Below, piece by piece: positions 1 to 7,186 of a stretch of 23,534 bases of DNA. Source of the stretch: TMED27 sp963922705 (GTDB lineage: Bacteria; Pseudomonadota; Alphaproteobacteria; Micavibrionales; Micavibrionaceae); contig CAWUJS010000027.1 in the NCBI GenBank assembly GCA_963922705.1, positions 1-23,534 of the forward strand. Direction: 5' to 3'. Numbering within the stretch: position 1 is the stretch's first letter; each line of letters starts with the position of its first letter. The position numbers and the translations under genes were made by a program. The notes below the pieces were generated by a model, which worked only from the letters and a program-made list of their open reading frames with translations, was not told where the DNA came from and made no database searches.

Positions 1-1098
1 GATGCCGATGCCCATACTGTTCGTACAAATCTTGGTTTTAAAACAGGTGAATACAAAGGACTTCAAGCACTGATCGAAGCGCAAATCGTACAGAATCTAA
101 GTGATGAAGATTTTAATTCTACAACAAATGGACAAGGGACGTTTCCAATTGTTGCTGATCCGGATGTCACTGAAATCAATGAGTTATGGCTATCATATTC
201 CAGCCTGCCACAAACCAAAATCAAGGTTGGGCGTCAGAAAATTAATATCGATAATCAGCGCTTCATCGGAACAGTTGGCTGGAGACAAAATGATCAAACA
301 TTTGATGCTGTTCAAATCACTAATAACAGCATTGCAAATCTAATGCTCCAATATGCTTATGTTGGAAATGTTAATCGTATATTTGGTGATGATAACGCAC
401 TGGGGGATTTAGATTCGAAAATTCATATTGCCAATGTTTCCTATAAATTTACCGATTTGTTAAAGCTTACCGGCTACGGCTATTGGCTTGAATTTGATGA
501 ATTGTCCGGACGTTCTTCGCAAACCTATGGTATTCGTGCAACGGGCAGCACACCAATAAATGACAACTGGACTTTCTTTTATGAGGCAGAAGCCGCAACG
601 CAAGATGATTACCAAAATAACACGGCTAGCTACGATGAAGAATATTACCATATTGCCCCCGGCATTAAGGGTAATGGCTTTACATTTAAAGTCGGTTATG
701 AAGAGCTAGGCGGGGATGGAAGCAATGCTTTTCAAACACCGCTTGCAACTGGACATAAATTTAATGGCTGGGCAGATGCTTTTTTGAATACGCCTGTTGA
801 GGGTCTGGAGGATATTTATGTGTCGGGTTCTTACAAAATATCAGGAACAAATACAATTTTGGATGGTACAAAATTGACAGCGGCCTATCACGATTTCGAT
901 AGTCAAGAATCAACCATTGGTGATTTTGGTGATGAGCTGGATCTATCCATCGGAAAAACATTTACGCTTCCTGATGCCGGACAGCCTTTTAAAAAGGTCA
1001 ATGTACTTTTGAAATACGCTGATTATGACGGTGAAAATGCAGCAGGTACCGATGTGGGGCGTGAAAAATTCTGGTTTCAGGTTGGCATTAAATTTTAA
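1..1098 (+). CDS. Alginate-export-like outer-membrane porin, 5' end outside window
   Basis: The frame is open from base 1 to a TAA at 1096-1098, giving about 365 residues of a protein whose N-terminus lies upstream of the window. The segment around bases 223-330 (KVGRQKINIDNQRF followed by GTVGWRQNDQTFDAV) resembles the alginate-export (Alginate_exp) beta-barrel family. Alternating polar and aromatic strands, many Gly, Asp and Tyr residues, and a C-terminal Phe (QVGIKF) fit an outer-membrane barrel recognised by the BAM complex. The Met at 343 is internal, because the upstream codons continue the same barrel. The substrate is unknown; many family members are general or sugar-acid porins, so alginate should not be assumed. 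It ends 15 bp from the convergent rhomboid gene. The family call is by motif memory, not a search. Confidence 0.8.
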   Translation, partial: DADAHTVRTNLGFKTGEYKGLQALIEAQIVQNLSDEDFNSTTNGQGTFPIVADPDVTEINELWLSYSSLPQTKIKVGRQKINIDNQRFIGTVGWRQNDQTFDAVQITNNSIANLMLQYAYVGNVNRIFGDDNALGDLDSKIHIANVSYKFTDLLKLTGYGYWLEFDELSGRSSQTYGIRATGSTPINDNWTFFYEAEAATQDDYQNNTASYDEEYYHIAPGIKGNGFTFKVGYEELGGDGSNAFQTPLATGHKFNGWADAFLNTPVEGLEDIYVSGSYKISGTNTILDGTKLTAAYHDFDSQESTIGDFGDELDLSIGKTFTLPDAGQPFKKVNVLLKYADYDGENAAGTDVGREKFWFQVGIKF

Positions 1099-1113
1099 AA
1101 CTTATTGTACAGC

Positions 1114-1896
1114 TTACAATCTTAGCTTACCTTTACGCATGAAATGGTAAAGCCCCGCACCTGTTAAAAAGCCTCCTAAATGAGCCTCCCACGCAATCCC
1201 TCCAAAAGAAATGCCAATCAAGCTCATGATCAGCGCCCATATAGCAATCATAGGCCATGGTCCTTTATGCGCCCATTTTCCTGCAAAAGATCCAAATCGC
1301 CCTTGTTCATACATCATAAGGAGTGCTGCGGCGAAAAGCCCTGAAATTGCACCTGAAGCACCAATAACAGGAGTTTCAGCTGTCACATTCAAAATAAAAT
1401 AAAGCAAGATTGCCCCAATTCCACATATAAAATAATATTTAATAAGCGTAATAGTAGAAAACATTTTTTCTACAAATGTCCCCAGGGCAAGACCCATAAT
1501 CACGTTGAAACCTAAATGTGTCCAATCGCCGTGAAAGAAATTATAGGTCATTGGCGTTAAAAGCTTAAACAAATCAAAACCACCTGAGTTTGTGAAATCC
1601 GCAGCCACAAAACCCCACTGGTTGATCACGCCAAAACGCGCAATATCACCAACGAACAATGTCGTTATAAGATGTATTATCAGATAAGTAGCAGATATAA
1701 AGAGGGTGAATGGAGGAATATTCCCAAAATTAAAAAAAGGTTCCGAATTTTGACTGCGATAAGCTTTGCGCCACGCATTTTCCTGCTTTTCCTGTTTTTT
1801 GCGGATACGATCACGCTCTGCAAGAGTTGGAAATTTTGTAACCTTGCCAGAACTGTTATCTTTACCATTAGGCTTATCTACCATGATAAATATCAT
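1114..1896 (-). CDS. Rhomboid-family intramembrane serine protease
   Basis: This 260-residue polytopic membrane protein has a basic cytoplasmic N-terminus (about residues 1-60) followed by roughly six hydrophobic segments. The rhomboid signature is present: HLGFN at 127-131 (oxyanion-side Asn131), GASGAISG at 179-186 with the likely nucleophile Ser181, and AHLGGF at 238-243 with the catalytic His239. The family cleaves transmembrane substrates within the bilayer; the substrate here is unknown. Two starts are possible: ATG at 1896, or ATG at 1884 (MVDKPNG). Neither has a strong Shine-Dalgarno sequence, though a GAG lies 12 nt before the second. serC lies upstream on the same strand, with an 83-bp gap holding two palindromes. 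The porin gene is convergent. Confidence 0.9.
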   Translation of the reverse strand: MIFIMVDKPNGKDNSSGKVTKFPTLAERDRIRKKQEKQENAWRKAYRSQNSEPFFNFGNIPPFTLFISATYLIIHLITTLFVGDIARFGVINQWGFVAADFTNSGGFDLFKLLTPMTYNFFHGDWTHLGFNVIMGLALGTFVEKMFSTITLIKYYFICGIGAILLYFILNVTAETPVIGASGAISGLFAAALLMMYEQGRFGSFAGKWAHKGPWPMIAIWALIMSLIGISFGGIAWEAHLGGFLTGAGLYHFMRKGKLRL

Positions 1897-1909
1897 CTCA
1901 TTTTATACA

Positions 1910-1935
1910 AATCAGGGCAATCGATTGCCCTGATT
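1910..1935. repeat. Perfect 26-bp palindrome between serC and the rhomboid gene
   Basis: Bases 1910-1935 are their own exact reverse complement, centred on ATCGAT with half-site AATCAGGGCAAT. On the minus strand it lies after the serC stop and about 14 nt before the rhomboid start. It is followed there by TTGTATAAAATG, which is not a clean U-run. It could be an imperfect terminator for serC, a 5'-leader hairpin for the rhomboid gene, or a binding site for a dimeric regulator; the sequence does not decide. Confidence 0.75.
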
Positions 1936-1940
1936 AAAGG

Positions 1941-1956
1941 AATATAGTCCTATATT
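1941..1956. repeat. Second inverted repeat, 7-bp arms, beside the 26-bp palindrome
   Basis: AATATAG at 1941-1947 and CTATATT at 1950-1956 are exact reverse complements separated by TC. The plus-strand copy is followed by TTTA. It lies 5 bp from the larger palindrome, so two dyads are packed into the short serC-rhomboid gap. The function is not visible. Confidence 0.6.
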
Positions 1957-1979
1957 TTTAGAGGGAAGTCAAGCGAAAT

Positions 1980-3158
1980 TTAAGCAGCCTTATTGGCTTC
2001 CTGCTCTTTTGCTTTGGCTAGCGCATACGCCCAATCAAGCCATGGACAAAGAGCTTCGACATCATCGCCGCTAACTGTTGCGCCGCACCAAATCCGAAGC
2101 CCGGCAGGGGCATCGCGATAACCGGCAATATCATAAGCCGCGCCTTCTTCATCCAAAAGCTTACACATCGCTTTGATAAACGGCATTTTTGCATCATCAG
2201 AGAGCGCTTCAAACCATGGATCAACGATTTTCAAACATACGGATGTCGTGGAGCGTGTATGGATATCGCTTGCCAGAAAATCAGCCCAATCAGTTTTTGC
2301 TACCCAATTTTCAAGCGCTTTATAATTTTGCTCTGAACGGGAAATCGTTGTGCGCAATCCGCCAATATTGGAAACCCAGTTGAGCGCATCCAGCGCATCG
2401 GCAACCGCCAGCATAGAAGGTGTATTAATCGTTGCGCCTTCGAATATGCCATTAATCAGCTTACCTTTTTTGGTCATGCGGAAGATTTTCGGTAAAGGAA
2501 TATCAGGGGTGAAGCTTTCAAGACGTTCTACTGCACGCGGCGATAAGACAATCATCCCATGCGCAGCCTCACCGCCTAAAACTTTTTGCCATGACCATGT
2601 TGTAACATCCAGCTTCTCCCACGGCATATTATAGGCAAAGACAGCAGATGTCGCATCGCACAATGTCAAACCCTCACGGGAATCACTAATCCAATCACCA
2701 TTAGGAACACGGACGCCTGATGTTGTACCATTCCAGACAAATACCGTATCATTGGCAGAATCAGCCTGTGAGAGGTCAGGCAATTCGCCATATTCTGCTT
2801 CGTACGTATTCACATTCTCGAGTTTAAGCTGCTTTGTAATGTCACTCAGCCAACCGCTGGAAAAGCTTTCCCATGCAAAGACGTCAACACCGCGTAAACC
2901 AAGCAAACTCCACATCGCCATCTCGAACGCACCCGTATCCGAAGCCGGGACAATCCCAACTTTATAATCGGCAGGAATGCCCAAAATCTCACGCTGCTTT
3001 TCAATCGTTTCTTTAAGCTGTGCCTTTAAAGGGCCAGCACGATGCGAACGCCCAAGCATCGCAAGTTTTGCCACATCTTCAAAATTCCACCCCGGGCGTT
3101 TTGCACAGGGCCCTGATGAGAAACAAGGGTTTTTGGGTTTCAGGCTTGGTTTATGCAT
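1980..3158 (-). CDS. serC: Phosphoserine aminotransferase
   Basis: SerC is the PLP enzyme that transaminates 3-phosphohydroxypyruvate to O-phosphoserine with glutamate, the second step of serine synthesis; it can also serve pyridoxine synthesis. The 392-residue sequence matches the alphaproteobacterial SerC type from its start (NPCFSSGPCAKRPGW) onward. The PLP lysine is probably Lys192 in SWQKVLGGEAAHG, and a CDATSA motif (167-172) provides the cofactor-binding Asp. A good ribosome site (GAAGGAAG on the minus strand, about 3166-3173) supports the start at 3158. In many Alphaproteobacteria serC is followed by serA; here it is followed by a rhomboid gene, and serA is not in the window. It diverges from serB, pairing two serine steps at one locus. 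Confidence 0.96.
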   Translation of the reverse strand: MHKPSLKPKNPCFSSGPCAKRPGWNFEDVAKLAMLGRSHRAGPLKAQLKETIEKQREILGIPADYKVGIVPASDTGAFEMAMWSLLGLRGVDVFAWESFSSGWLSDITKQLKLENVNTYEAEYGELPDLSQADSANDTVFVWNGTTSGVRVPNGDWISDSREGLTLCDATSAVFAYNMPWEKLDVTTWSWQKVLGGEAAHGMIVLSPRAVERLESFTPDIPLPKIFRMTKKGKLINGIFEGATINTPSMLAVADALDALNWVSNIGGLRTTISRSEQNYKALENWVAKTDWADFLASDIHTRSTTSVCLKIVDPWFEALSDDAKMPFIKAMCKLLDEEGAAYDIAGYRDAPAGLRIWCGATVSGDDVEALCPWLDWAYALAKAKEQEANKAA

Positions 3159-3256
3159 TATATAATCTTCCTTCAGGTTTAATGCTTTTCATCTATATGA
3201 TTATCAGATAGATAAAATTAAAACCAACGTCCAGCCCTTTTTGATAAGGATCATGT

Positions 3257-4150
3257 ATGAACGCCATTTTAACTCTCATTGCCAGCGATTCTAGCAAGCC
3301 TGTTAAGAAATATCATTTCAAGGAAATTGCTAATATTGCAAAATTTTACAATATCGAGGTAAGCGGCAAGCCAGAATGGCTGGAAGCTGATAAAGCGGCT
3401 GATATTGTTTTAACTGAACATGCGAGCAGCCCACTGATTGCGCATTTACGAGAATCGCTTGATCAGGATGAAATTGATTTATTCGTGACGGCACCAGGCA
3501 ATCGCCGGAAAAAACTGCTTCTGGCTGATATGGATTCCACAATTGTGGCCGAAGAAACATTGGATGAACTGGCTGCTTTTGCTGGCCTTAAAGATAAAGT
3601 TGCAGAGATTACAGCCAAAGCCATGAATGGAGAGCTTGATTTTCACGCCGCTATCAAAGAGCGTGTTGCGCTTTTAAAAGGGCTATCAATAGACGCGCTT
3701 GATCAAGCACTGGAAGCCACCATCGTCAATCCCGGTGCCAAAACGCTAGTACAAACCATGAAGGCGCATGACGCAACTTGCATTCTCGTATCTGGTGGTT
3801 TCACCGTTTTCACTGAACCTGTCGCAGAACAAGTTGGTTTTGACCATCATCATGGAAATAACCTTGGGATCAGCGGAACAGCGTTAACGGGCGAGGTTCT
3901 GGAACCTATCCTTGATAAATTCGCGAAAGTTGAGTTTCTTGATCACTATTGCAAAGAGCTTGCTATTGATGCGGCAGATTGTATGACAATTGGTGATGGT
4001 GCTAATGATTTGCCGATGCTCAAAAAAGCAGGACTCGGTGTTGGGTACTACGCAAAGCCTTCTGTTGCCTCTGAGTTAACGAATGTCATAAAATTTGGCG
4101 ATCTTTCAGCGCCTCTCTATGCGCAAGGTTATACGCATAAAGAGATTTAG
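3257..4150 (+). CDS. serB: Phosphoserine phosphatase
   Basis: SerB hydrolyses O-phosphoserine to serine, the last step of the pathway, and is a cytosolic HAD-superfamily enzyme. HAD motif I is DMDST with Asp91 (nucleophile) and Asp93. Motif II is SGG at 179-181, and motif III/IV is GDGANDLPM starting at Gly246. The roughly 85-residue N-terminal part precedes the HAD core, as in long SerB proteins, and may be a degenerate ACT-like region. AAGGAT at 3246-3251 precedes the ATG at a usual distance. It is divergent from serC with 98 bp between starts, a region that contains ATCTAT and ATAGAT half-sites. A short inverted repeat (TTTAGG and CCTAAA, 4146-4164) overlaps its stop codon. Confidence 0.96.
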   Translation: MNAILTLIASDSSKPVKKYHFKEIANIAKFYNIEVSGKPEWLEADKAADIVLTEHASSPLIAHLRESLDQDEIDLFVTAPGNRRKKLLLADMDSTIVAEETLDELAAFAGLKDKVAEITAKAMNGELDFHAAIKERVALLKGLSIDALDQALEATIVNPGAKTLVQTMKAHDATCILVSGGFTVFTEPVAEQVGFDHHHGNNLGISGTALTGEVLEPILDKFAKVEFLDHYCKELAIDAADCMTIGDGANDLPMLKKAGLGVGYYAKPSVASELTNVIKFGDLSAPLYAQGYTHKEI

Positions 4151-4164
4151 GGTCAGGACCTAAA
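4146..4164 (+). repeat. Small hairpin overlapping the serB stop codon
   Basis: TTTAGG and CCTAAA pair across a 7-nt loop, with the serB TAG inside the left arm. There is no following T-run, so it is not a standard intrinsic terminator. It may stabilise the 3' end of the message or be chance. Confidence 0.3.
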
Positions 4165-4252
4165 GGGACTAAACACATACCAACTAAGATAATGAATAGA
4201 AAATTGCTTTTTATTCTAGGATTTTGAGCCTCTTCACGGTAAGCTTTTTCTT

Positions 4253-4921
4253 ATGAGAAAGCTTTATCATCTCTGGCTTCATCCTTATTCGCGTAAAGTG
4301 CGGATTGTTCTGGCTGAAAAAAATCTCGATTTTTCCCTGAAAATTGAAAAAATATGGGAGCGTCGTACAGATTTTTTAGCCATGAATCCGGCTGGGGATG
4401 TTCCTGTTTTTGTTGAACAAGACGGCACTATTTTAGCTAATTCTCAGGTGATTTGTGAATATTTGGAAGAAGTCTACCCGCAGGTTAATGTGCTGGGACA
4501 TGATCCTGTGCAACGTGCCGAAACCAGACGTCTTGTGAGCTGGTTTGATGTGAAATTTAACCGTGAAGTTTCAGAAAATCTCGTGGGTGAAAAATTGATG
4601 AAGCGTTATTTAAAGCTAGGTGAGCCAAGCGGCCCTGCAATGCGCGCCGGACATGCTAATATTCATTATCACCTGGATTACATTGGCTTTTTGACAGAGA
4701 AAAGGAAATGGCTGGCAGGCAATCAATTTTCTTTAGCTGATATAGCCGCTGCTGCGCATATCTCAGCTGTCGACTATATCGGAGATGTGCCGTGGGAAGA
4801 ACATCAAGCTGCACGACAATGGTACAATAAAGTATGTATGCGCAAAAGTTTTTCTCCTTTACTGAAAGACCGTGTTCCCGGCTTTGATCCGGTTACGCAT
4901 TATGATAAAGTAACCGCGTAA
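4253..4921 (+). CDS. Glutathione S-transferase family protein
   Basis: The 222-residue protein has an N-terminal thioredoxin-fold GST domain (about 1-80) and a C-terminal all-helical domain (about 90-210). The N-terminal LHPYSRKVRIVLAEK has Ser13 at the usual catalytic position of Ser/Cys-type GSTs. NPAGDVPVF supplies the cis-Pro loop that binds the glutathione gamma-glutamyl group, and NSQVICEYLEE the conserved following helix. FSLADIAAAAHIS is the C-terminal N-capping box typical of the fold. The substrate cannot be inferred. The ribosome site is weak. The SDR gene starts 23 bp downstream on the same strand, so the two may be co-transcribed, although the spacer is made of repeat-like sequence. 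Confidence 0.9.
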   Translation: MRKLYHLWLHPYSRKVRIVLAEKNLDFSLKIEKIWERRTDFLAMNPAGDVPVFVEQDGTILANSQVICEYLEEVYPQVNVLGHDPVQRAETRRLVSWFDVKFNREVSENLVGEKLMKRYLKLGEPSGPAMRAGHANIHYHLDYIGFLTEKRKWLAGNQFSLADIAAAAHISAVDYIGDVPWEEHQAARQWYNKVCMRKSFSPLLKDRVPGFDPVTHYDKVTA

Positions 4922-4923
4922 AG

Positions 4924-4943
4924 TTTTAAAATGGAATCACTAT
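4924..4943 (-). repeat. Solo copy of the MITE-like terminal repeat
   Basis: Read on the minus strand, these 20 bases match the left end of the inverted-repeat element at 5874-5901 in 19 of 20 positions (core ATTCCATTTTAAAA). It fills nearly all of the GST-SDR spacer and ends one base before the SDR start codon. No partner end is seen nearby, so it looks like a remnant or a recruited end. Confidence 0.55.
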
Positions 4944-4944
4944 T

Positions 4945-5856
4945 ATGACACAGAGCAATAAGCTCTTTTGCTTTGGATATGGATATAGTTGTGATTACCT
5001 GGGATATGAGCTTTCGGCTCGTGGGTGGGATGTTGCAGGCACAACACGCAATATTGAAAAACGCGAAACGCTTAAATCTCGCGGCATTAAGGCGCATTTA
5101 TTTGACGCTGACTGCCCTCTGGCAGACCCGCTTTTCACCTTACAGGATATAACACATCTGGTCATTTCAACCCCGCCGGGGGATGATGGTGACCCTACAT
5201 TTTTGATGCATGCAAATGACATTGTACAGTTACAGAATCTTAAATGGATTGGGTATTTATCAACAACGGGGGTTTACGGAGATCGCGGCGGTGATTGGGT
5301 TGATGAAGACTCGGAAATCAGGCCAAACAGCAAGCGCGGATCAAGGCGCGCTCAAGCTGAAGAACAATGGCTTTCACTTGTTCATTCTCATAATTTGCCC
5401 GTACATGTTTTCCGGCTTGCCGGTATTTACGGGCCGGGGCGCAGCGCCCTTGATACGATCAGAGCCGGTGTTGCACGCCGCATAGAAAAGCCGGGGCATG
5501 CTTTTAGTCGAATACATGTTGAGGATATCGTGCAGATCTTAATGGCCTCAATGGAGAAAATAAATGCGGGTCAAGCTTATAATGTTTGCGATGATTTGGC
5601 TGCGCCCAGCCACGAAGTTATCGCACATGCTTGTGAGCTATTGGCGCGTCCTGTTCCTCCACTCATTCCATTTGCAGAAGCAGATTTATCGCCTATGGCA
5701 CGCAGTTTTTATGCTGATAATAAACGTGTGCGCAATGACCGCATCAAGGATGAGCTTGGCGTCAATTTAAAGTATAAAAACTATATTGATGGCTTGCAGG
5801 CCTGCCTTGACGCAGAAGATTACGCACTTTCCTTGTTTAAGGGAATGCAAGGCTAG
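4945..5856 (+). CDS. SDR-family NAD-dependent epimerase/dehydratase (YeeZ-like)
   Basis: This 303-residue Rossmann-fold protein belongs to the extended/atypical SDR group. The nucleotide-binding loop is FCFGYGYSCDYLG (residues 8-20), a variant of GxGxxG also seen in YeeZ-like proteins. YLSTTGVYGD carries the active-site region, with the usual YxxxK replaced by an SRRAQAEEQW segment. FRLAGIYGPGRSALD and the IHVEDI motif are characteristic of the family. The reaction is unknown; the fold suggests a sugar-nucleotide or small-molecule oxidoreductase. It follows the GST gene by 23 bp. Repeat ends of the same family sit directly upstream (4924-4943) and 17 bp downstream (from 5874). The ribosome site is weak. 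Confidence 0.88.
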   Translation: MTQSNKLFCFGYGYSCDYLGYELSARGWDVAGTTRNIEKRETLKSRGIKAHLFDADCPLADPLFTLQDITHLVISTPPGDDGDPTFLMHANDIVQLQNLKWIGYLSTTGVYGDRGGDWVDEDSEIRPNSKRGSRRAQAEEQWLSLVHSHNLPVHVFRLAGIYGPGRSALDTIRAGVARRIEKPGHAFSRIHVEDIVQILMASMEKINAGQAYNVCDDLAAPSHEVIAHACELLARPVPPLIPFAEADLSPMARSFYADNKRVRNDRIKDELGVNLKYKNYIDGLQACLDAEDYALSLFKGMQG

Positions 5857-5873
5857 CTCTTATACCAACAACT

Positions 5874-6022
5874 TATAGTCATTCCATTTTAAAATCGGAC
5901 AAATCTGCAAATCGCCGTTTTTTCAAAATGCTCCTCAAAGTATTGTCTATACGTTGTCGTCCCATTTTGAAAAAGCCGAACAATTTTCGTTGGGTGTCCG
6001 ATTTTAAACTGGAACGACTATA
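5874..6022. mobile_element. MITE-like inverted-repeat element, about 149 bp, no coding capacity
   Basis: The ends 5874-5901 and 5995-6022 are 28-bp terminal inverted repeats matching at 26 of 28 positions; each begins TATAGTC and has the inner part TTTAAAATCGGACA. Inside are a second pair of arms, 5915-5930 and 5963-5978 (14 of 16 matched), around a 32-nt centre, so most of the element could fold into one long hairpin. If the outer TA is taken as a duplicated target, the element is TAGTC...GACTA flanked by TA. That would suit mobilisation by an IS630/Tc1-mariner-type transposase, but this is inference. It contains no open frame of note and lies in the gap between the ends of the SDR and DUF1223-like genes. 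Confidence 0.65.
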
Positions 6023-6037
6023 TAGTCATTCCAATTT
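6021..6037 (+). repeat. Additional partial end of the same repeat, direct orientation
   Basis: TATAGTCATTCCAATTT matches the outer 17 bases of the left end at 5874-5890 with one difference. It begins within the right end of the full element, forming the dyad GACTATATAGTC at the joint. It stops about 13 bp before the stop codon of the DUF1223-like gene, and no remainder of a second copy is visible. Confidence 0.5.
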
Positions 6038-6050
6038 CATCGCGCATAGA

Positions 6051-6944
6051 TTATTGAATGTGATGGATGGGTTTTTCTACCTTTCCTGCTGCAAATATCC
6101 TTCCAGTCCTGGAATCTTGTGCCAGCAATGCAAATCCATCTGCATCCATATCTGCTACAGATATCGTCTCTTGTCTTGCAAGGCCGTTCCAGCTTTGCAA
6201 GTCCTTATAATCACTGACGGCGTTGATATAGTAAGTTTCTTGCTCTTGTGGCGGAAATTGACTTTGTTTCTTTTTCTGATGATACCCGACCAGGGTTAGT
6301 TCTATATTTCTGGGAAGGTCAGTTGCTGGAATGTCCATTTGAAGGCGCCCTTCTTCCAGTTTTAATTTAATTTCCGAAGGCATAGTTTCCGATTTATGCA
6401 AGTTTATAGCAGCATTCACAACATGTTCCATATTTCCTTGACTTTGATATTGTCCGCCGATGGTTAAAGCTAAATTGCTAAATTGATCTAATAAATCAGT
6501 ATTTTTACGGTATATATAATGCCTTCGTATAAAAAAATCATTGAGATGTCTGGTTTTTTTGACATCCATAATACCGGGAGCAAAACTTTGCTCGCTTAAA
6601 TACTGTAAAGCAATTGCATTTTCATGTTTTTCAGTCAGATCGACAAAAACCTCTTCAACTCTTTTAACAGGTATGTCCTGTATTACATCTGCCGGATTAT
6701 TTTGATCTATAGAGGCTGTTTCCGCTTCGACATCTGGCGCTATATGCTCCATAGCACCCGGTTTGTGGGTGCCGTCAGCATAATGAAATTCATCCTCTAC
6801 CATGGGGCCAGAACCACATGAATTGTTTCTACTTGATTTGTAAGTGAATACTTCAATAACCAGAGGGCCTTCACTTGCAAAGTTTTTATTTGGTAATATA
6901 AAAATGGCGGATGTCAGTAACGTAAGAAGCAATAAGTTTTTCAT
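6051..6944 (-). CDS. Secreted protein, diverged DUF1223-like
   Basis: The 297-residue product starts with a clear signal peptide (Lys-Asn, a hydrophobic stretch to about residue 20, likely cut after NFA), so it should be exported. The mature start EGPLVIEVFTYKSS resembles the DUF1223 opening VVELFTSQGCSSCPPAD, and NAVSDYKDLQSWNG near the C-terminus resembles the family's NVVRDLxxLGxWxG. Between them the match is poor. The family's CxxC pair is lost; only one Cys remains there (NSCGSG), and a polar insert follows (residues 45-95). It is therefore either a degenerate relative with a changed role or an unrelated secreted protein. The 53-residue DUF1674 gene lies 35 bp upstream on the same strand. 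There is no clear ribosome site. Confidence 0.6.
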   Translation of the reverse strand: MKNLLLLTLLTSAIFILPNKNFASEGPLVIEVFTYKSSRNNSCGSGPMVEDEFHYADGTHKPGAMEHIAPDVEAETASIDQNNPADVIQDIPVKRVEEVFVDLTEKHENAIALQYLSEQSFAPGIMDVKKTRHLNDFFIRRHYIYRKNTDLLDQFSNLALTIGGQYQSQGNMEHVVNAAINLHKSETMPSEIKLKLEEGRLQMDIPATDLPRNIELTLVGYHQKKKQSQFPPQEQETYYINAVSDYKDLQSWNGLARQETISVADMDADGFALLAQDSRTGRIFAAGKVEKPIHHIQ

Positions 6945-6979
6945 GCTATATCATATCATGAACGGCCAGGATCAGACAA

Positions 6980-7141
6980 TTAAAAGTCGGAGCATCGGCC
7001 TTTGACTTCCCAATCATTATAACGTGTGGGTTCAGGAAGCCCGGCATCCTCATAACCGCCAATTTCCTTTTCGGCTTCTTGACGGTCTTTATCTTTGTCA
7101 GATGGCTTTTGATGTGTCTGTTTTGGTTTTTTATTTGTCAT
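6980..7141 (-). CDS. DUF1674 (SDHAF4-like) small protein
   Basis: A 53-codon frame runs from ATG at 7141 to TAA at 6980-6982. The first half is Lys, Asp and Gln rich and probably disordered. The C-terminus EIGGYEDAGLPEPTRYNDW followed by EVKGRCSDF is the hallmark of DUF1674 proteins, whose eukaryotic member SDHAF4 assists assembly of flavinylated succinate dehydrogenase. That role in bacteria is by homology only. The protein is intact and of normal length for the family. It is divergent from the chorismate mutase gene (45 bp between starts); in many Alphaproteobacteria this family lies near rsmB, as here. The ribosome site is not obvious. Confidence 0.9.
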   Translation of the reverse strand: MTNKKPKQTHQKPSDKDKDRQEAEKEIGGYEDAGLPEPTRYNDWEVKGRCSDF

Positions 7142-7186
7142 GAGAGAGGATATAGGGCAATTTAAGCCTTAAGAAAAGGGTTTGAT

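Noticed and set aside
1106..1120. TTGTA/TACAA hairpin as terminator between porin and rhomboid genes
   Set aside because: Five-bp arms with no T-run; insufficient.
5661..5675. Another match to the repeat end inside the SDR gene (TCATTCCATTT)
   Set aside because: Only 11 bases match and they encode conserved-looking SDR residues, so chance is likelier.
5928..6299. 123-codon plus-strand frame through the inverted-repeat element
   Set aside because: It starts inside the repeat and continues antisense to the DUF1223-like gene; no protein features.
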